A DNA stretch of 64,000 nt from CAILUG01 sp038125665 (GTDB taxonomy: Bacteria; Pseudomonadota; Gammaproteobacteria; Pseudomonadales; Pseudohongiellaceae), in NCBI GenBank assembly GCA_038125665.1, contig JAYPEI010000004.1, forward strand, positions 124,001 to 188,000. Direction: 5' to 3'. Below are positions 53,638 to 63,262 of this stretch, piece after piece. The notes beneath the pieces were generated by a model. That model was not told where the DNA came from. It did not search any database and worked only from the letters and a program-made list of their open reading frames with translations. The position numbers and the translations under genes are program-made. Numbering within the stretch: position 1 is the first letter of the stretch; each line of letters begins with the position of its first letter.

Positions 53638-54556
53638 GTTACTTTTTACCCCTCCTGAGCTTGTAGATCAGCTGCCAGATCGAGTACGTCTTGCCCTTAC
53701 GCTAGCATCGATAGAATCTGAATTCATCAACCCTGAGAGAAACATTCATGAGACTCGAACAGTATTTAATTTGGCGTATCATCTTGGCGACGATCTAGGA
53801 AAAGTATTGGCAAATCGACAAAGGTTAGATCTTGAGGTTACCAGACAATGGGGGCTGGAAGGTGAGTACCCATTACGTTGGCAGTGGTTGCAACAAGTGC
53901 ATGGTACAAAAGTTATTACTGCAAATTCACACTTTTCTTCGTCAACTGATGTGCCACTCAAAGGCGACGCACTTTTTACAATAGAAAGCAACTTTGCTTT
54001 AGCAATACTTAGTGCAGATTGCTTACCAGTTGTTTGTTGGTCTGATTCAGGGGATGAAATAGCTATTGCTCATGCAGGGTGGAGAGGCCTTTGTGGTGGA
54101 GTCCTGGAGAACACGCTTGCTCATTTTTCTTGCCCAGTTGAAGAGATCAATATTTGGTTGGGGCCTGCTATTGCCGCTTGCCATTTTGAAGTGGGCGAGG
54201 AGGTGCGTGCAGCTTTTGTAGAATCGATGGGAGCAGAAGCAAAATTAGCTTTTTCAGCAAGTATCCAATCGTTATCGTTGACTTCAGCACCTGATAACGA
54301 AGTCACTGTTAGCCAATTATTGATAGGAAGCACAAATAAACAAACAAAGAAAAAATGGCAAGCGGATCTTTACCAATTAGCCATATTGCGTTTACTCCGT
54401 TGTGGTATTAAGAACATTCTTTGTGTTCCAAGGTGCACAGTCTGTTCTATGAATGAACAAGGTCAGCCTTTATGGTTTTCTCATCGGCGTGTAGTCAAAC
54501 AGGGTACAGTAAGAGAAGTTGAAGGGCGTTTCGCTACGTTTATTTCGAAGTGCTGA
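53627..54556 (+). CDS. pgeF: Peptidoglycan editing factor / polyphenol oxidase family (YfiH, PgeF)
   Basis: A protein of about 309 residues in the DUF152/LACC1 family. Zinc or copper-binding motifs are SADCLPVVCW near residue 125, HAGWRGLCGG near 147 and the GPAIAACHFEVG segment near 176. Reported activities in the family include purine nucleoside phosphorylase and correction of mis-incorporated Ser in peptidoglycan precursors. I chose ATG 53627, which overlaps rluD by 11 bases. The stretch around residues 212-240 seems slightly extended compared with E. coli YfiH (243 residues). Confidence 0.88.
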   Translation: MQSKLLFTPPELVDQLPDRVRLALTLASIESEFINPERNIHETRTVFNLAYHLGDDLGKVLANRQRLDLEVTRQWGLEGEYPLRWQWLQQVHGTKVITANSHFSSSTDVPLKGDALFTIESNFALAILSADCLPVVCWSDSGDEIAIAHAGWRGLCGGVLENTLAHFSCPVEEINIWLGPAIAACHFEVGEEVRAAFVESMGAEAKLAFSASIQSLSLTSAPDNEVTVSQLLIGSTNKQTKKKWQADLYQLAILRLLRCGIKNILCVPRCTVCSMNEQGQPLWFSHRRVVKQGTVREVEGRFATFISKC

Positions 54557-54582
54557 CTTGAATCAATAAAACTCACCCCCAC
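54557..54582 (+). promoter_or_regulatory. Sigma-32 heat-shock promoter of clpB
   Basis: CTTGAA (54557-54562) and CCCCAC (54577-54582, followed by TT) are separated by 14 bases, matching the RpoH consensus CTTGAA-N13-17-CCCCAT-T with one mismatch. It begins directly after the pgeF stop codon. Confidence 0.85.
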
Positions 54583-54615
54583 TTATGTTGTTATAGCGAT
54601 ACGGGAGGTGTGTTT

Positions 54616-57210
54616 ATGCGCATGGATAAATTGACAAGCAAATTACAAATAGCTCTTGCAGATGCTCAGTCCTTGGCGCTCGGTCGTGACCATGGATATC
54701 TGGAGCCAGTTCATCTTATGTTGGCACTCTTTGAGCAAAAAGGAGGTTCAGTTCGGCCGTTAATGGCTCAAACTGGTTTTGATATTTCAAGGGTCAAAGA
54801 AGAGTTAGATAAACTACTTAATCAACAACCAATAGTCAAAGATTATGACGGACAACTCAATGCTTCACCTGCACTGAGTCGATTACTTAATCAAGCTGAA
54901 CGATTGGCCCAAAAAGCTCAAGATCAGTATTTATCTAGTGAAAATGTTTTGCTTGCAGCCATGCATGACAAGGGTGAGCTCGGTAAGTTACTCAATTCCT
55001 TTGGAGTTAGCGCTTCTGCTCTAGAAACTGCTGTTCGTAATTTGCGTAGTGGTGCGCAAGTGAATTCTTCAGAGGCAGAGGAATCAAGACAAGCGTTACA
55101 AAAATATACAGTAGATGTGACAGCTCGCGCTGAAGCTGGAAAGTTAGACCCAGTAATAGGGCGCGATGAGGAGATACGACGTACAATTCAAGTTCTACAA
55201 CGTAGAACCAAAAATAATCCAGTATTAATTGGAGAACCTGGAGTTGGTAAGACTGCCATCATCGATGGATTAGCCCAACGGATAGTGAATGGGGAGGTTC
55301 CTGAAGGACTTAAGGATAAACGTATACTCTCTCTAGACTTAGGAGCACTTATTGCAGGGGCGAAATTCCGCGGTGACTTCGAAGAGCGTCTAAAAGCAGT
55401 GCTTCAGCAATTATCCAATCAGGAAGGTCAAGTCATACTCTTCATTGATGAAATTCATACCATGGTTGGAGCAGGGAAGGCTGAGGGAGCCATGGATGCA
55501 GGGAATATGCTAAAACCAGCATTAGCTCGTGGCGAACTCCATTGCGTAGGGGCAACAACACTAGATGAATATCGCCAGTATATTGAAAAAGATGCTGCAC
55601 TGGAGCGTCGTTTCCAGAAAGTGCTCGTCGAAGAACCTTCCGAAACTGATACTATCGCAATTCTACGTGGTCTAAAGGAGCGCTATGAGGTGCATCACGG
55701 CGTCACAATCACTGATGCAGCTATTATAGCTGCGGCTAAACTTTCACAGCGTTATATCTCTGATCGACAACTTCCTGATAAAGCAATTGATTTAATTGAT
55801 GAAGCTGCCTCTTTAATCCGTATGGAAATCGATTCCAAACCAGAGGAAATGGATAGGCTTGAGCGCAAAATGATTCAGTTAAAAATTGAACGTGAGGCAC
55901 TAAAAAAAGAAACCGATGAAGCATCAATAAAGCGTCTCAGTAAATTAAATGAGGATATCGCTGAGTTGGAAAAAGAATTTGCAGACCTTGATGAAGTGCT
56001 TCGTGCAGAGAAAAGTGTTTTACAGGGCTCTCAGCAGGTGAAGAGTGATCTCGAACAGGCACGCATTGAACTGGATGTCGCTAGGCGTAATGCTGATCTT
56101 GCACGCATGTCTGAACTCCAATACGGATTGATTCCAGAGCTAGAAAAAAAATTAGCCTCTACCACACAGCCTGTAGAGTACAGCGAGCTCAAGCTATTAC
56201 GAAATAAGGTAACAGATGAGGAGATAGCAGAGGTTGTAGCTAGAGCAACAGGAATTCCTGTAGCAAAAATGTTGGAGGGCGAGAAACAGAAGTTATTGCG
56301 AATGGAGGAGGCTATTCATGAGCGTGTTGTAGGTCAGGAAGAGGCAGTTAGTGCGGTTGCTAATGCCGTGCGTCGTTCACGATCAGGTTTATCAGATCCA
56401 AGGCGCCCCAATGGTTCTTTTCTTTTCCTGGGTCCCACAGGTGTAGGTAAAACGGAGTTGTGCAAGGCTCTAGCAGGTTTTCTCTTTGATACCGAGGATG
56501 CCATGGTGAGAATCGATATGTCAGAGTTTATGGAACAACACTCGGTTTCTCGCTTAGTTGGTGCCCCTCCGGGATATGTGGGATATGAGGAAGGAGGTTA
56601 TCTTACTGAAGCTATTCGTCGCCGTCCTTATGCTGTACTGCTACTGGATGAAGTTGAGAAGGCGCACTCAGACGTATTCAATATTTTATTGCAAGTACTC
56701 GACGAGGGTCGATTAACAGATGGCCATGGCAGAACGGTAGATTTTCGAAATACTGTCGTGGTCATGACTTCAAATTTAGGTTCAGATCGAATACAAGATA
56801 TGATGGGACAAAAAAGCACTTTCGGTAATATTACGCAGTACGAAGATGTACGTGAATCTGTAATGGAAATAGTTGGGAAGTATTTTCGTCCCGAATTTAT
56901 CAACCGTATAGATGAAGTAGTTGTTTTTCACCCACTTGAACAAGAGCAACTTCGCAATATTGCCGAAATCCAACTTAATTTGCTTAAGCATCGACTTCAA
57001 GAAATGGATTTAAAACTTCAACTAGCTACTGAAGTATTAGAGCGCCTAGCTAAATTGGGCTTTGATCCTGTTTATGGGGCTCGACCTTTAAAGCGTTCCA
57101 TCCAACAATGGCTAGAAAATCCTTTATCTCAACACGTCTTGAGTGGGGATTATCCACCTGGGTCAACAATCACAGTACGTATGGCTGGTTCAGAAATTGT
57201 CTTCAGTTAA
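54616..57210 (+). CDS. clpB: ATP-dependent chaperone ClpB
   Basis: An 864-residue Hsp100 disaggregase working with DnaK. The N-terminal Clp repeats (MRMDKLTSKLQIALADAQSL onward) are followed by the first AAA+ domain (Walker A GEPGVGKT near residue 204), a coiled-coil middle domain (about 405-525, dense in Glu, Lys, Leu), and the second AAA+ domain (Walker A GPTGVGKT near residue 608, Walker B VLLLDEVEKAH). I start at ATG 54616 with GGGAGG seven bases upstream, matching homologues; a GTG two codons earlier is not needed. Heat-shock control is visible upstream. Confidence 0.97.
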   Translation: MRMDKLTSKLQIALADAQSLALGRDHGYLEPVHLMLALFEQKGGSVRPLMAQTGFDISRVKEELDKLLNQQPIVKDYDGQLNASPALSRLLNQAERLAQKAQDQYLSSENVLLAAMHDKGELGKLLNSFGVSASALETAVRNLRSGAQVNSSEAEESRQALQKYTVDVTARAEAGKLDPVIGRDEEIRRTIQVLQRRTKNNPVLIGEPGVGKTAIIDGLAQRIVNGEVPEGLKDKRILSLDLGALIAGAKFRGDFEERLKAVLQQLSNQEGQVILFIDEIHTMVGAGKAEGAMDAGNMLKPALARGELHCVGATTLDEYRQYIEKDAALERRFQKVLVEEPSETDTIAILRGLKERYEVHHGVTITDAAIIAAAKLSQRYISDRQLPDKAIDLIDEAASLIRMEIDSKPEEMDRLERKMIQLKIEREALKKETDEASIKRLSKLNEDIAELEKEFADLDEVLRAEKSVLQGSQQVKSDLEQARIELDVARRNADLARMSELQYGLIPELEKKLASTTQPVEYSELKLLRNKVTDEEIAEVVARATGIPVAKMLEGEKQKLLRMEEAIHERVVGQEEAVSAVANAVRRSRSGLSDPRRPNGSFLFLGPTGVGKTELCKALAGFLFDTEDAMVRIDMSEFMEQHSVSRLVGAPPGYVGYEEGGYLTEAIRRRPYAVLLLDEVEKAHSDVFNILLQVLDEGRLTDGHGRTVDFRNTVVVMTSNLGSDRIQDMMGQKSTFGNITQYEDVRESVMEIVGKYFRPEFINRIDEVVVFHPLEQEQLRNIAEIQLNLLKHRLQEMDLKLQLATEVLERLAKLGFDPVYGARPLKRSIQQWLENPLSQHVLSGDYPPGSTITVRMAGSEIVFS

Positions 57211-57302
57211 TCATAATCATTTTCAAAGATTTGGGTAATACCTATATTATCTGTGAAACTGTTTAGGTTAGTTGCCTGGAAAAAAGTCTAGAAAAGTAGT
57301 TT

Positions 57303-57328
57303 AAAAAAACGCCAGCATTATGCTGGCG
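57303..57328 (-). terminator. Rho-independent terminator of the can-sulP operon
   Basis: CGCCAGCA, loop TTA, TGCTGGCG (57310-57328) is a perfect 8-base stem. Read on the minus strand it is followed by seven Ts (57309-57303), so it terminates the sulP transcript, 43 bases past its stop. It could also slow readthrough from clpB. Confidence 0.88.
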
Positions 57329-57371
57329 TAAAGAGACCTGAGAGGAAATCACAATTTGTTTTACTCAGGTT

Positions 57372-59006
57372 TTAGGAAGATGAAATTACTTTGAGGGCCT
57401 TAAGTCTAGATTCATGGAAGTTTATATCTTTTAAGTGTGTATCTGCTTTAAGCGATTTAAGAGCCTCACGAATTTTTTCGTTAACGCCACACAAGTGTAC
57501 TTGTCTTCCATAGGAATGTGCGTCTACGGAAATTGTTTCCAGAGCCCGCATGGCAGATAGATCAAGTTCGTTTATCTGTGAAAGATCTAGAAGAACTGTT
57601 TTCAGCTCATCGTTTGTAAATAATGAGCGTGCGTGGTGACTCAAGTCAGCCAAGGCACCAAAACTCAAAGGTCCGCGAAACTCTAAGAGATTAAGAGAAT
57701 TACCCAATGTTTTTCTTAGAGCAGTCTCTTCATCACTCATTGGTAGTAGAGAGTCATGAGATTTAAGATGCGCAACCTGCTCCTTAGCAGCTTTTTCAAC
57801 ATAAGCTAAAGAAGCGAGCACAACTCCAACCGCTACAGCTGAAATAAGGTCAACGAATATAGTTAAACCAAGCACTAAAACCATCAGCGCAAAATCCCAA
57901 CGAGGTCCCCGGAAGCAAACCTTGAGATATCCCCAGTCGATAATGTCAACACCAACTTTGACTAGAATTCCTGCTAGAACTGTCATCGGTATATAGGAAG
58001 CTAACGGTCCCAGTCCCAGAACAATTGCCAGTAGAAACAAAGCATGAATCATACCGGATAATCGTGTAATGCCTCCTGTTCGGATATTTACGACAGTTCT
58101 CATGGTTGCGCCCGCTCCAGCGGTCCCACCAAATAGACCTGCTATGGTATTACCTATGCCTTGTCCAATGAGTTCTTGATTAGAGTCATGACGTGTCCGC
58201 GTCATATTATCGGCAACTAATGAAGTTAGAAGGCTATCAATCGCACCCAGAAGAGCTAAAACTAAAGCAGCTTTTCCTATTAAAGAAATTGTAGATACAT
58301 CAAAATAGGGTATATTCAGAGATGGTAAACCGCTTGGTATTTCACCCAAGATAGGAACCCCTCCGGTAAAAGTCGATAGAAGAGTGCCGATGATCAGTGC
58401 GGCAAGCGGGCCTGGCACATAACGAGCTAGTTTTTTGGGCCAATACATAGCAATTAGAAAAGACATAACACCTATGGCGAATGCTAAGAAATTTGCTTGC
58501 CTAAAAGCTGTAGGTGCAAATAGTAATGCGTCAGTCACCGCGGGAGGCGACGATTGTCCTAGGAGAGGTGCGAGTTGGATTATGATTATAATGCCACCTA
58601 TACCGCTCATGAAACCAGAGATTACCGGGTAAGGAACTAAGCGGATATATTCGCCAAGGCGCAGTACACCCATGAGTATTTGTAAAATCCCCGCAATTAC
58701 AATAGCTGCAAAAATCAGAGTTAAATTATTTCCATCTCCTGTTGCTGCAGCTAGGGATGCAGCGAGACCAGCAACAACTACTGTCATGGGTCCAGTTGGT
58801 CCAGAAACCTGTGATTCCGTTCCTCCAAAAAGTGCAGCAAAAAAGCCTACAAATATGGCACCATATAAACCAGCTATAGGACCTAGCCCTGAAGCAACAC
58901 CCATAGCAAGTGCAAGGGGTAATGCGACTACACCAGCAGTGATACCCCCAAAAAAATCTCCTCTCAAATTTCTAGTGGTAATTTTGTCCTTGAACAGACC
59001 AGCCAT
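57372..59006 (-). CDS. SulP family anion transporter with STAS domain
   Basis: A 544-residue inner-membrane transporter. The membrane domain (about residues 15-400) contains GGITAGVVALPLALAMGVASG, TGPMTVVVAGL and DNMTRTRHDSNQELIGQGIGN. The C-terminal cytoplasmic STAS domain (about 430-540) has LLDLSQINELDLSAMRALE. SulP members carry sulfate or bicarbonate. The carbonic anhydrase gene 46 bases upstream on the same strand favours bicarbonate, as in other SulP-carbonic anhydrase pairs; that is inference. Confidence 0.92.
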   Translation of the reverse strand: MAGLFKDKITTRNLRGDFFGGITAGVVALPLALAMGVASGLGPIAGLYGAIFVGFFAALFGGTESQVSGPTGPMTVVVAGLAASLAAATGDGNNLTLIFAAIVIAGILQILMGVLRLGEYIRLVPYPVISGFMSGIGGIIIIIQLAPLLGQSSPPAVTDALLFAPTAFRQANFLAFAIGVMSFLIAMYWPKKLARYVPGPLAALIIGTLLSTFTGGVPILGEIPSGLPSLNIPYFDVSTISLIGKAALVLALLGAIDSLLTSLVADNMTRTRHDSNQELIGQGIGNTIAGLFGGTAGAGATMRTVVNIRTGGITRLSGMIHALFLLAIVLGLGPLASYIPMTVLAGILVKVGVDIIDWGYLKVCFRGPRWDFALMVLVLGLTIFVDLISAVAVGVVLASLAYVEKAAKEQVAHLKSHDSLLPMSDEETALRKTLGNSLNLLEFRGPLSFGALADLSHHARSLFTNDELKTVLLDLSQINELDLSAMRALETISVDAHSYGRQVHLCGVNEKIREALKSLKADTHLKDINFHESRLKALKVISSS

Positions 59007-59052
59007 TTACTACTCCCAATAAGTTAGATCTTAGAACTATAGTATTCCTCAC

Positions 59053-59718
59053 TTAAGCAACATATTGTCCATCATTTGGATTTTCTACAATATGCTTGTA
59101 GTGTTCATGTACAGAGACGAATGCACGATTTTTTGATTCATAGCAATATATATCACCCTCACCTATATCATAAACCCAGCCATGAAGCATGACTTCATGA
59201 GTAGCTAACCTGGCAGCTACTGAGGGGTGTGTCTCCAGATGTTTTAATTGTTGAACTACATTTTCTTGAGTTAGCTCTAATAATTGTTCAGGACCTATTT
59301 TACCGTGACGAGCTTTGACGCGGGCTGCTGCAGCCTCTGCATTAGATAACCAGCTATGTACGTGATGTAGGTGAGAAATATTTTCAGGGTTTGCGGCTCC
59401 TTTCATCGCACCACAATCAGTATGACCGCAGATGACTATATGTTTTACAGCAAGAACCTGCATTGCAAACTCTATACTAGCGTCCATGTCAGCTGTAGCT
59501 TGAGAGTAATGTGGGGGGACGAGATTTCCAGCATTACGAGCTATAAAAAGGTCTCCAGGCTTGGTTTGTGTTATCAAGCATGGGTCAATCCGTGAGTCTG
59601 AGCAGGTAATGAACAAGACTTCAGGACTTTGTCCTTTTGCTAGGTTTTTAAAGAGCTCTTGATGAGCTTTGAATTTATTCTCTTGGAACTTGAGAATTCC
59701 GGAAACTAGTTTTTCCAT
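59053..59718 (-). CDS. Beta-class carbonic anhydrase
   Basis: A 221-residue zinc enzyme interconverting CO2 and bicarbonate. Zinc ligands are Cys39 (in ITCSDSRIDP), His99 and Cys102 (in CGHTDCGAMKG), and the Asp41/Arg43 dyad is intact, indicating the type I (open, Cys2His) active site. Length is standard. It is the first gene of a pair with the SulP transporter and is divergent from the OxyR-like regulator across 181 bases. Confidence 0.95.
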   Translation of the reverse strand: MEKLVSGILKFQENKFKAHQELFKNLAKGQSPEVLFITCSDSRIDPCLITQTKPGDLFIARNAGNLVPPHYSQATADMDASIEFAMQVLAVKHIVICGHTDCGAMKGAANPENISHLHHVHSWLSNAEAAAARVKARHGKIGPEQLLELTQENVVQQLKHLETHPSVAARLATHEVMLHGWVYDIGEGDIYCYESKNRAFVSVHEHYKHIVENPNDGQYVA

Positions 59719-59899
59719 TATACTTCTCCATAATCTGTAATTACATGGACTAAGTGTGATGGTTTTGTAAATGTATCCTAGTCAATGTGGATGTACTGTT
59801 TTTGAGATGTCTAAACTATCTAGTATTTTTTGATATAGAAACTAATATTGTGATAGGAAAAAACTTTCATTCTATGTATATCTGAGTTAGGCTAAACTG

Positions 59900-60841
59900 A
59901 TGACAAAAAATGATCTCTCAATATCGTTGAAACAGCTTCGATACTTCATTGTGGCCAGTCAGCACAGTAGTCTTCGCCAATCAGCTCTTGAGCTTGGTAT
60001 TTCACAACCCTCACTTAGTGCACAGCTTCGCTTACTTGAAGAGAGTCTTGATGTAGTGCTTTTCGAGCGTTCTCGGGGAGGTGTCACCTTAACACCAATT
60101 GGGAGAGAATTAATTGCTGAAGCAAACAACGCGTTGGCTGCAGCAGAGTCTATTCTTAAAGTGGCGCAATTAAGCTCCCACGGGCCTAGTGGTACTTTTC
60201 GACTAGGTGTAGCTCCTTCATTGGGCCCCTATACCCTGCCTTGGTTACTTCCTAAAGTGCGTGATAAGTACCGGAGTGTGAAGTTTTTCGTTCGTGAGTC
60301 TTTCACTTCCAAGCTCATCACGGATTTGAAAGCAGGCGTGTATGATCTTATTTTTTCACCCATGCCCATTGAAGACCCTAACTTGACAGTTCTTCCAGTC
60401 TTTCGCGAGCCTATCTACTTGGTGGTTGCAAAAACTCATCAGCTAGCGACTGCCGGAACCATCAGAGCGGAACAGCTAGATGGGATGTCCATTTTGACCA
60501 TTGAAGAACAGCACCTATTTTTTCGACAAGTTGAGCAACTTTGTAAGAGGTTTAACGCTAATCTGCTACGTGATTTTGAAGGAACAAGCTTAGATGCTAT
60601 CCGCCAAATGGTGTACATGGAATTAGGAGCTGCTTTTTTACCGGCGCTATATATTCGTTCAGAGATTAAGGATCGTGATGAACTCTGTGTGCTCAAAGTA
60701 GAAGACGAACAAATGTATCGAGTGCACGCGATGGCCTGGCGAAATACCTCACCCATGCGAACCTACTATAGAAGCTTACATGGATTCATCCAGGAACTAT
60801 CTGAAAATGTATTTGGTAAGGATATCATCATACAATCATGA
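59900..60841 (+). CDS. OxyR-like LysR regulator lacking the peroxidatic cysteine
   Basis: A 313-residue LysR-type regulator. The winged helix domain (about 10-68: LKQLRYFIVASQHSSLRQSA) precedes a sensor domain that resembles OxyR: GTFRLGVAPSLGPYTLPWLLP and EGTSLDAIRQMVYMELGAAFLPAL. By alignment from the HC-x8-C motif of E. coli OxyR, the position of Cys199 is Leu206 here while Cys208 is kept as Cys215. Disulfide sensing of peroxide is therefore unlikely. Its divergent neighbours, carbonic anhydrase and SulP, are the obvious candidate targets. It overlaps the ppx gene by four bases. Confidence 0.88.
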   Translation: MTKNDLSISLKQLRYFIVASQHSSLRQSALELGISQPSLSAQLRLLEESLDVVLFERSRGGVTLTPIGRELIAEANNALAAAESILKVAQLSSHGPSGTFRLGVAPSLGPYTLPWLLPKVRDKYRSVKFFVRESFTSKLITDLKAGVYDLIFSPMPIEDPNLTVLPVFREPIYLVVAKTHQLATAGTIRAEQLDGMSILTIEEQHLFFRQVEQLCKRFNANLLRDFEGTSLDAIRQMVYMELGAAFLPALYIRSEIKDRDELCVLKVEDEQMYRVHAMAWRNTSPMRTYYRSLHGFIQELSENVFGKDIIIQS

Positions 60842-62328
60842 AGATTAATACATCAAAGTTGGAATCACCTTATTTTGCTGCGATTGATCTTGGCTCGAAT
60901 AGTTTTCATATGCTTATTGCCCGTGTACAAGATGACCAGGTTGAGGTTGTCGATAGAGTTAAAGAAATGGTTCAGCTTGCCCGTGGCATTAGTGCAGAGG
61001 GTATGCTCGATATTGAAGCTCAATCCCGTGCATTAAATTGCTTGACGAGATTCTCTGAGCGTCTTCGTGATATACCACGCCATCAGATCCGAGCAGTAGG
61101 AACGAAGAGCTTGCGGACAGCGCGTGAGCCAAGTTTTTTTTTAAAGCAGGCTGAACTTGCCTTAGGTGTGCCTATTCAAGTGATTTCAGGTTATGAGGAA
61201 GCACGACTGGTCTATATTGGATTAGCCCACACTGTTGCTAATGATAATAACTCTAGGTTGGTCATTGACATCGGTGGTGGCAGTACCGAAGTTATCATTG
61301 GGTTAGATGATGAGCCTAAACTTCTGGAAAGCTTGCCAATCGGCTGCGTGACATATACTGAAAATTTTAAATCAGAGAAAGAGAGATTCACTAGGGATAG
61401 CTTTCAACAAGCCTACTTCACTGCCTGTACTGAATTGGAAACGATTCGCAAAAATTATTTACAAGCGGGTTGGAATATCGCTTATGCGACCTCGGGTACA
61501 GCGCGCGTAATTGCAGACCTTGTGCAACATCGAGATGGTGGAGCACTGATCAACAAGGATTCTATTGAATGGCTTGCCGAAGCAATTTTTGCTTCAAAAT
61601 CTTCATTGAAAGATTTACCCAGTTTGCGGCGTAGTGTCCTACCCGCTGGTTTGGCAATCATGAAAGCTGTTTTTGATCAGTTGTTATTGGAGACTATTCA
61701 TGTCGGCGATGCAGCCCTGAAGGAGGGTCTCCTGTTTGATAATATCGGACGTTTGTCAGATGATGATTCCCGAGCAAAAACAGTGGTTAAACTACAACAG
61801 AGGTATGGGGTTGATACAGTCCAGGCCGAACGCGTAGTAAAGACAGCATTGACTCTATGGCACCAAGTTCAAGGTCCAGAACTCCCTGGAGTTTCTCGTA
61901 CTAAGATTTTAACTTGGGCCGGTGCTTTACATGAAATCGGCATGTCCATTTCTCACTCCTCACACCATCACCATGGATTCTATATACTAAGAAATAGCGA
62001 TCTTGGTGGGTTTGGTCGATACGAACAATATATTTTAGCTAATCTTATCAGGGCTCAACGTAAAGGGATGTATGCGGCTAAATTTGCTGAGATAGATGCC
62101 CAGTCTATGGAAGCTCTACTGCCACTAGTTATCTGTTTGCGACTGGCTGTGTTGTTAAACCGCAGCCGTGAAGACCTTACTATGCTCCCGCAGCTTAAAG
62201 TTAATGAGCGGCACTACCAGCTCATTTTCCAGAATCGATGGTTGCAAGACCATCCTCTGACTTCAGATGGTTTACAGCGCGAAGCGGAATACTTTACTCA
62301 GATAGGGTTAACTCTCGACTTCGAGTGA
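60838..62328 (+). CDS. Ppx/GppA family exopolyphosphatase / pppGpp phosphohydrolase
   Basis: A 496-residue phosphatase of the actin-like ATPase fold. AIDLGSNSFHMLIA at residue 15 and VIDIGGGSTEVIIG near residue 142 are the two phosphate-binding loops. The C-terminal HD-like part (about 315-495) carries LTWAGALHEIGMSISHSSHHHHG. The family removes terminal phosphate from polyphosphate or pppGpp; sequence alone does not separate Ppx from GppA. ATGA overlap with the LysR gene shows translational coupling, which ties phosphate/stringent metabolism to that regulator only by position. Confidence 0.93.
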   Translation: MKINTSKLESPYFAAIDLGSNSFHMLIARVQDDQVEVVDRVKEMVQLARGISAEGMLDIEAQSRALNCLTRFSERLRDIPRHQIRAVGTKSLRTAREPSFFLKQAELALGVPIQVISGYEEARLVYIGLAHTVANDNNSRLVIDIGGGSTEVIIGLDDEPKLLESLPIGCVTYTENFKSEKERFTRDSFQQAYFTACTELETIRKNYLQAGWNIAYATSGTARVIADLVQHRDGGALINKDSIEWLAEAIFASKSSLKDLPSLRRSVLPAGLAIMKAVFDQLLLETIHVGDAALKEGLLFDNIGRLSDDDSRAKTVVKLQQRYGVDTVQAERVVKTALTLWHQVQGPELPGVSRTKILTWAGALHEIGMSISHSSHHHHGFYILRNSDLGGFGRYEQYILANLIRAQRKGMYAAKFAEIDAQSMEALLPLVICLRLAVLLNRSREDLTMLPQLKVNERHYQLIFQNRWLQDHPLTSDGLQREAEYFTQIGLTLDFE

Positions 62329-62335
62329 AACTACA

Positions 62336-63262
62336 ATGATGTTGGAAGTTGAATTTATGCCTAAAAGTTTGGAAATACATGTTAGAAACCTAGATGCTAT
62401 TAAGTTTCAAATGGCTCCGAGATGTTTCGAGTATTTTTTTCCTAATATCTTGCTCGCTGCTTGCTTAGCTTTGCTCATAATAAGCATTTTATGGAGTTCT
62501 GAAAGCATAGCTCAGCGACGACTTCGTGAGCCTACACTAAATCCAACTAATCTAGCGGTTAGCCCAATTGATAATGATGGTGCTGAATTTTACTTTGCTC
62601 GCCTTTTCTACACAGGTAACCAGTATGATCGGGGGTATATGGGTAGAGGGAGTTGGACGACGGACTGGCCAGAAGCGGAACATTTTTTTATTGAAGGTAT
62701 TAGTCGCCTCACAGGTATCGACACCATGGCTGTCACCATCGAAGGTCAAGGGGGTAAGATCATTCAACTAGAGGATGGACAAATTAATGACTATCCTTTT
62801 CTGTATGCAGTAGAAGTAGGATATTGGAGTCTAAACAGGGAGGAACAGCAAATTCTTCGCGACTATCTCTTACGTGGAGGATTCCTCATGGTAGATGATT
62901 TCCACGGATCTCAAGAATGGACTGGTTTCACCACTGTCATGCAACAAGTATTCCCGGAACGCCCCATCGTCGATATTCCAGCTGAAGATGAAATATTTCA
63001 TGTATTGTATGATCTTGACGAGAAACAACAGATCCCTGGATTAGCTTCGCTTTATAACGGTATCACCTTCGAGAGGGATGGTGTCTTACCTCAATGGCGA
63101 GGTATTTATGATGATAGAGGTAGGTTAATGGTTATGATTAATCATAATATGGATTTAGGCGATGCCTGGGAGCATGCTGATACGCCCGGATATCCTGAGC
63201 CGATGACAGCCCTAGCTTACCGGTTTGCTGTTAATTATGTGCTCTATGCTTTGACCCATTGA
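62336..63262 (+). CDS. DUF4159 domain-containing protein
   Basis: A 308-residue protein with an N-terminal hydrophobic anchor or late signal sequence (IPNILLAACLALLIIS-like stretch, about residues 37-52) and a DUF4159 domain (about 78-305). Typical fragments are FYFARLFYTGN, WTTDWPEAEHFFIEGISRLTGID, LLRGGFLMVDDFHGSQEW and MINHNMDLGDAWEHAD. The family resembles glutamine amidotransferase-like folds and is of unknown function, often encoded near MoxR ATPase/von Willebrand protein clusters that are not seen here. The start is ambiguous (62336, 62357 or 62411). Confidence 0.82.
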   Translation: MMLEVEFMPKSLEIHVRNLDAIKFQMAPRCFEYFFPNILLAACLALLIISILWSSESIAQRRLREPTLNPTNLAVSPIDNDGAEFYFARLFYTGNQYDRGYMGRGSWTTDWPEAEHFFIEGISRLTGIDTMAVTIEGQGGKIIQLEDGQINDYPFLYAVEVGYWSLNREEQQILRDYLLRGGFLMVDDFHGSQEWTGFTTVMQQVFPERPIVDIPAEDEIFHVLYDLDEKQQIPGLASLYNGITFERDGVLPQWRGIYDDRGRLMVMINHNMDLGDAWEHADTPGYPEPMTALAYRFAVNYVLYALTH

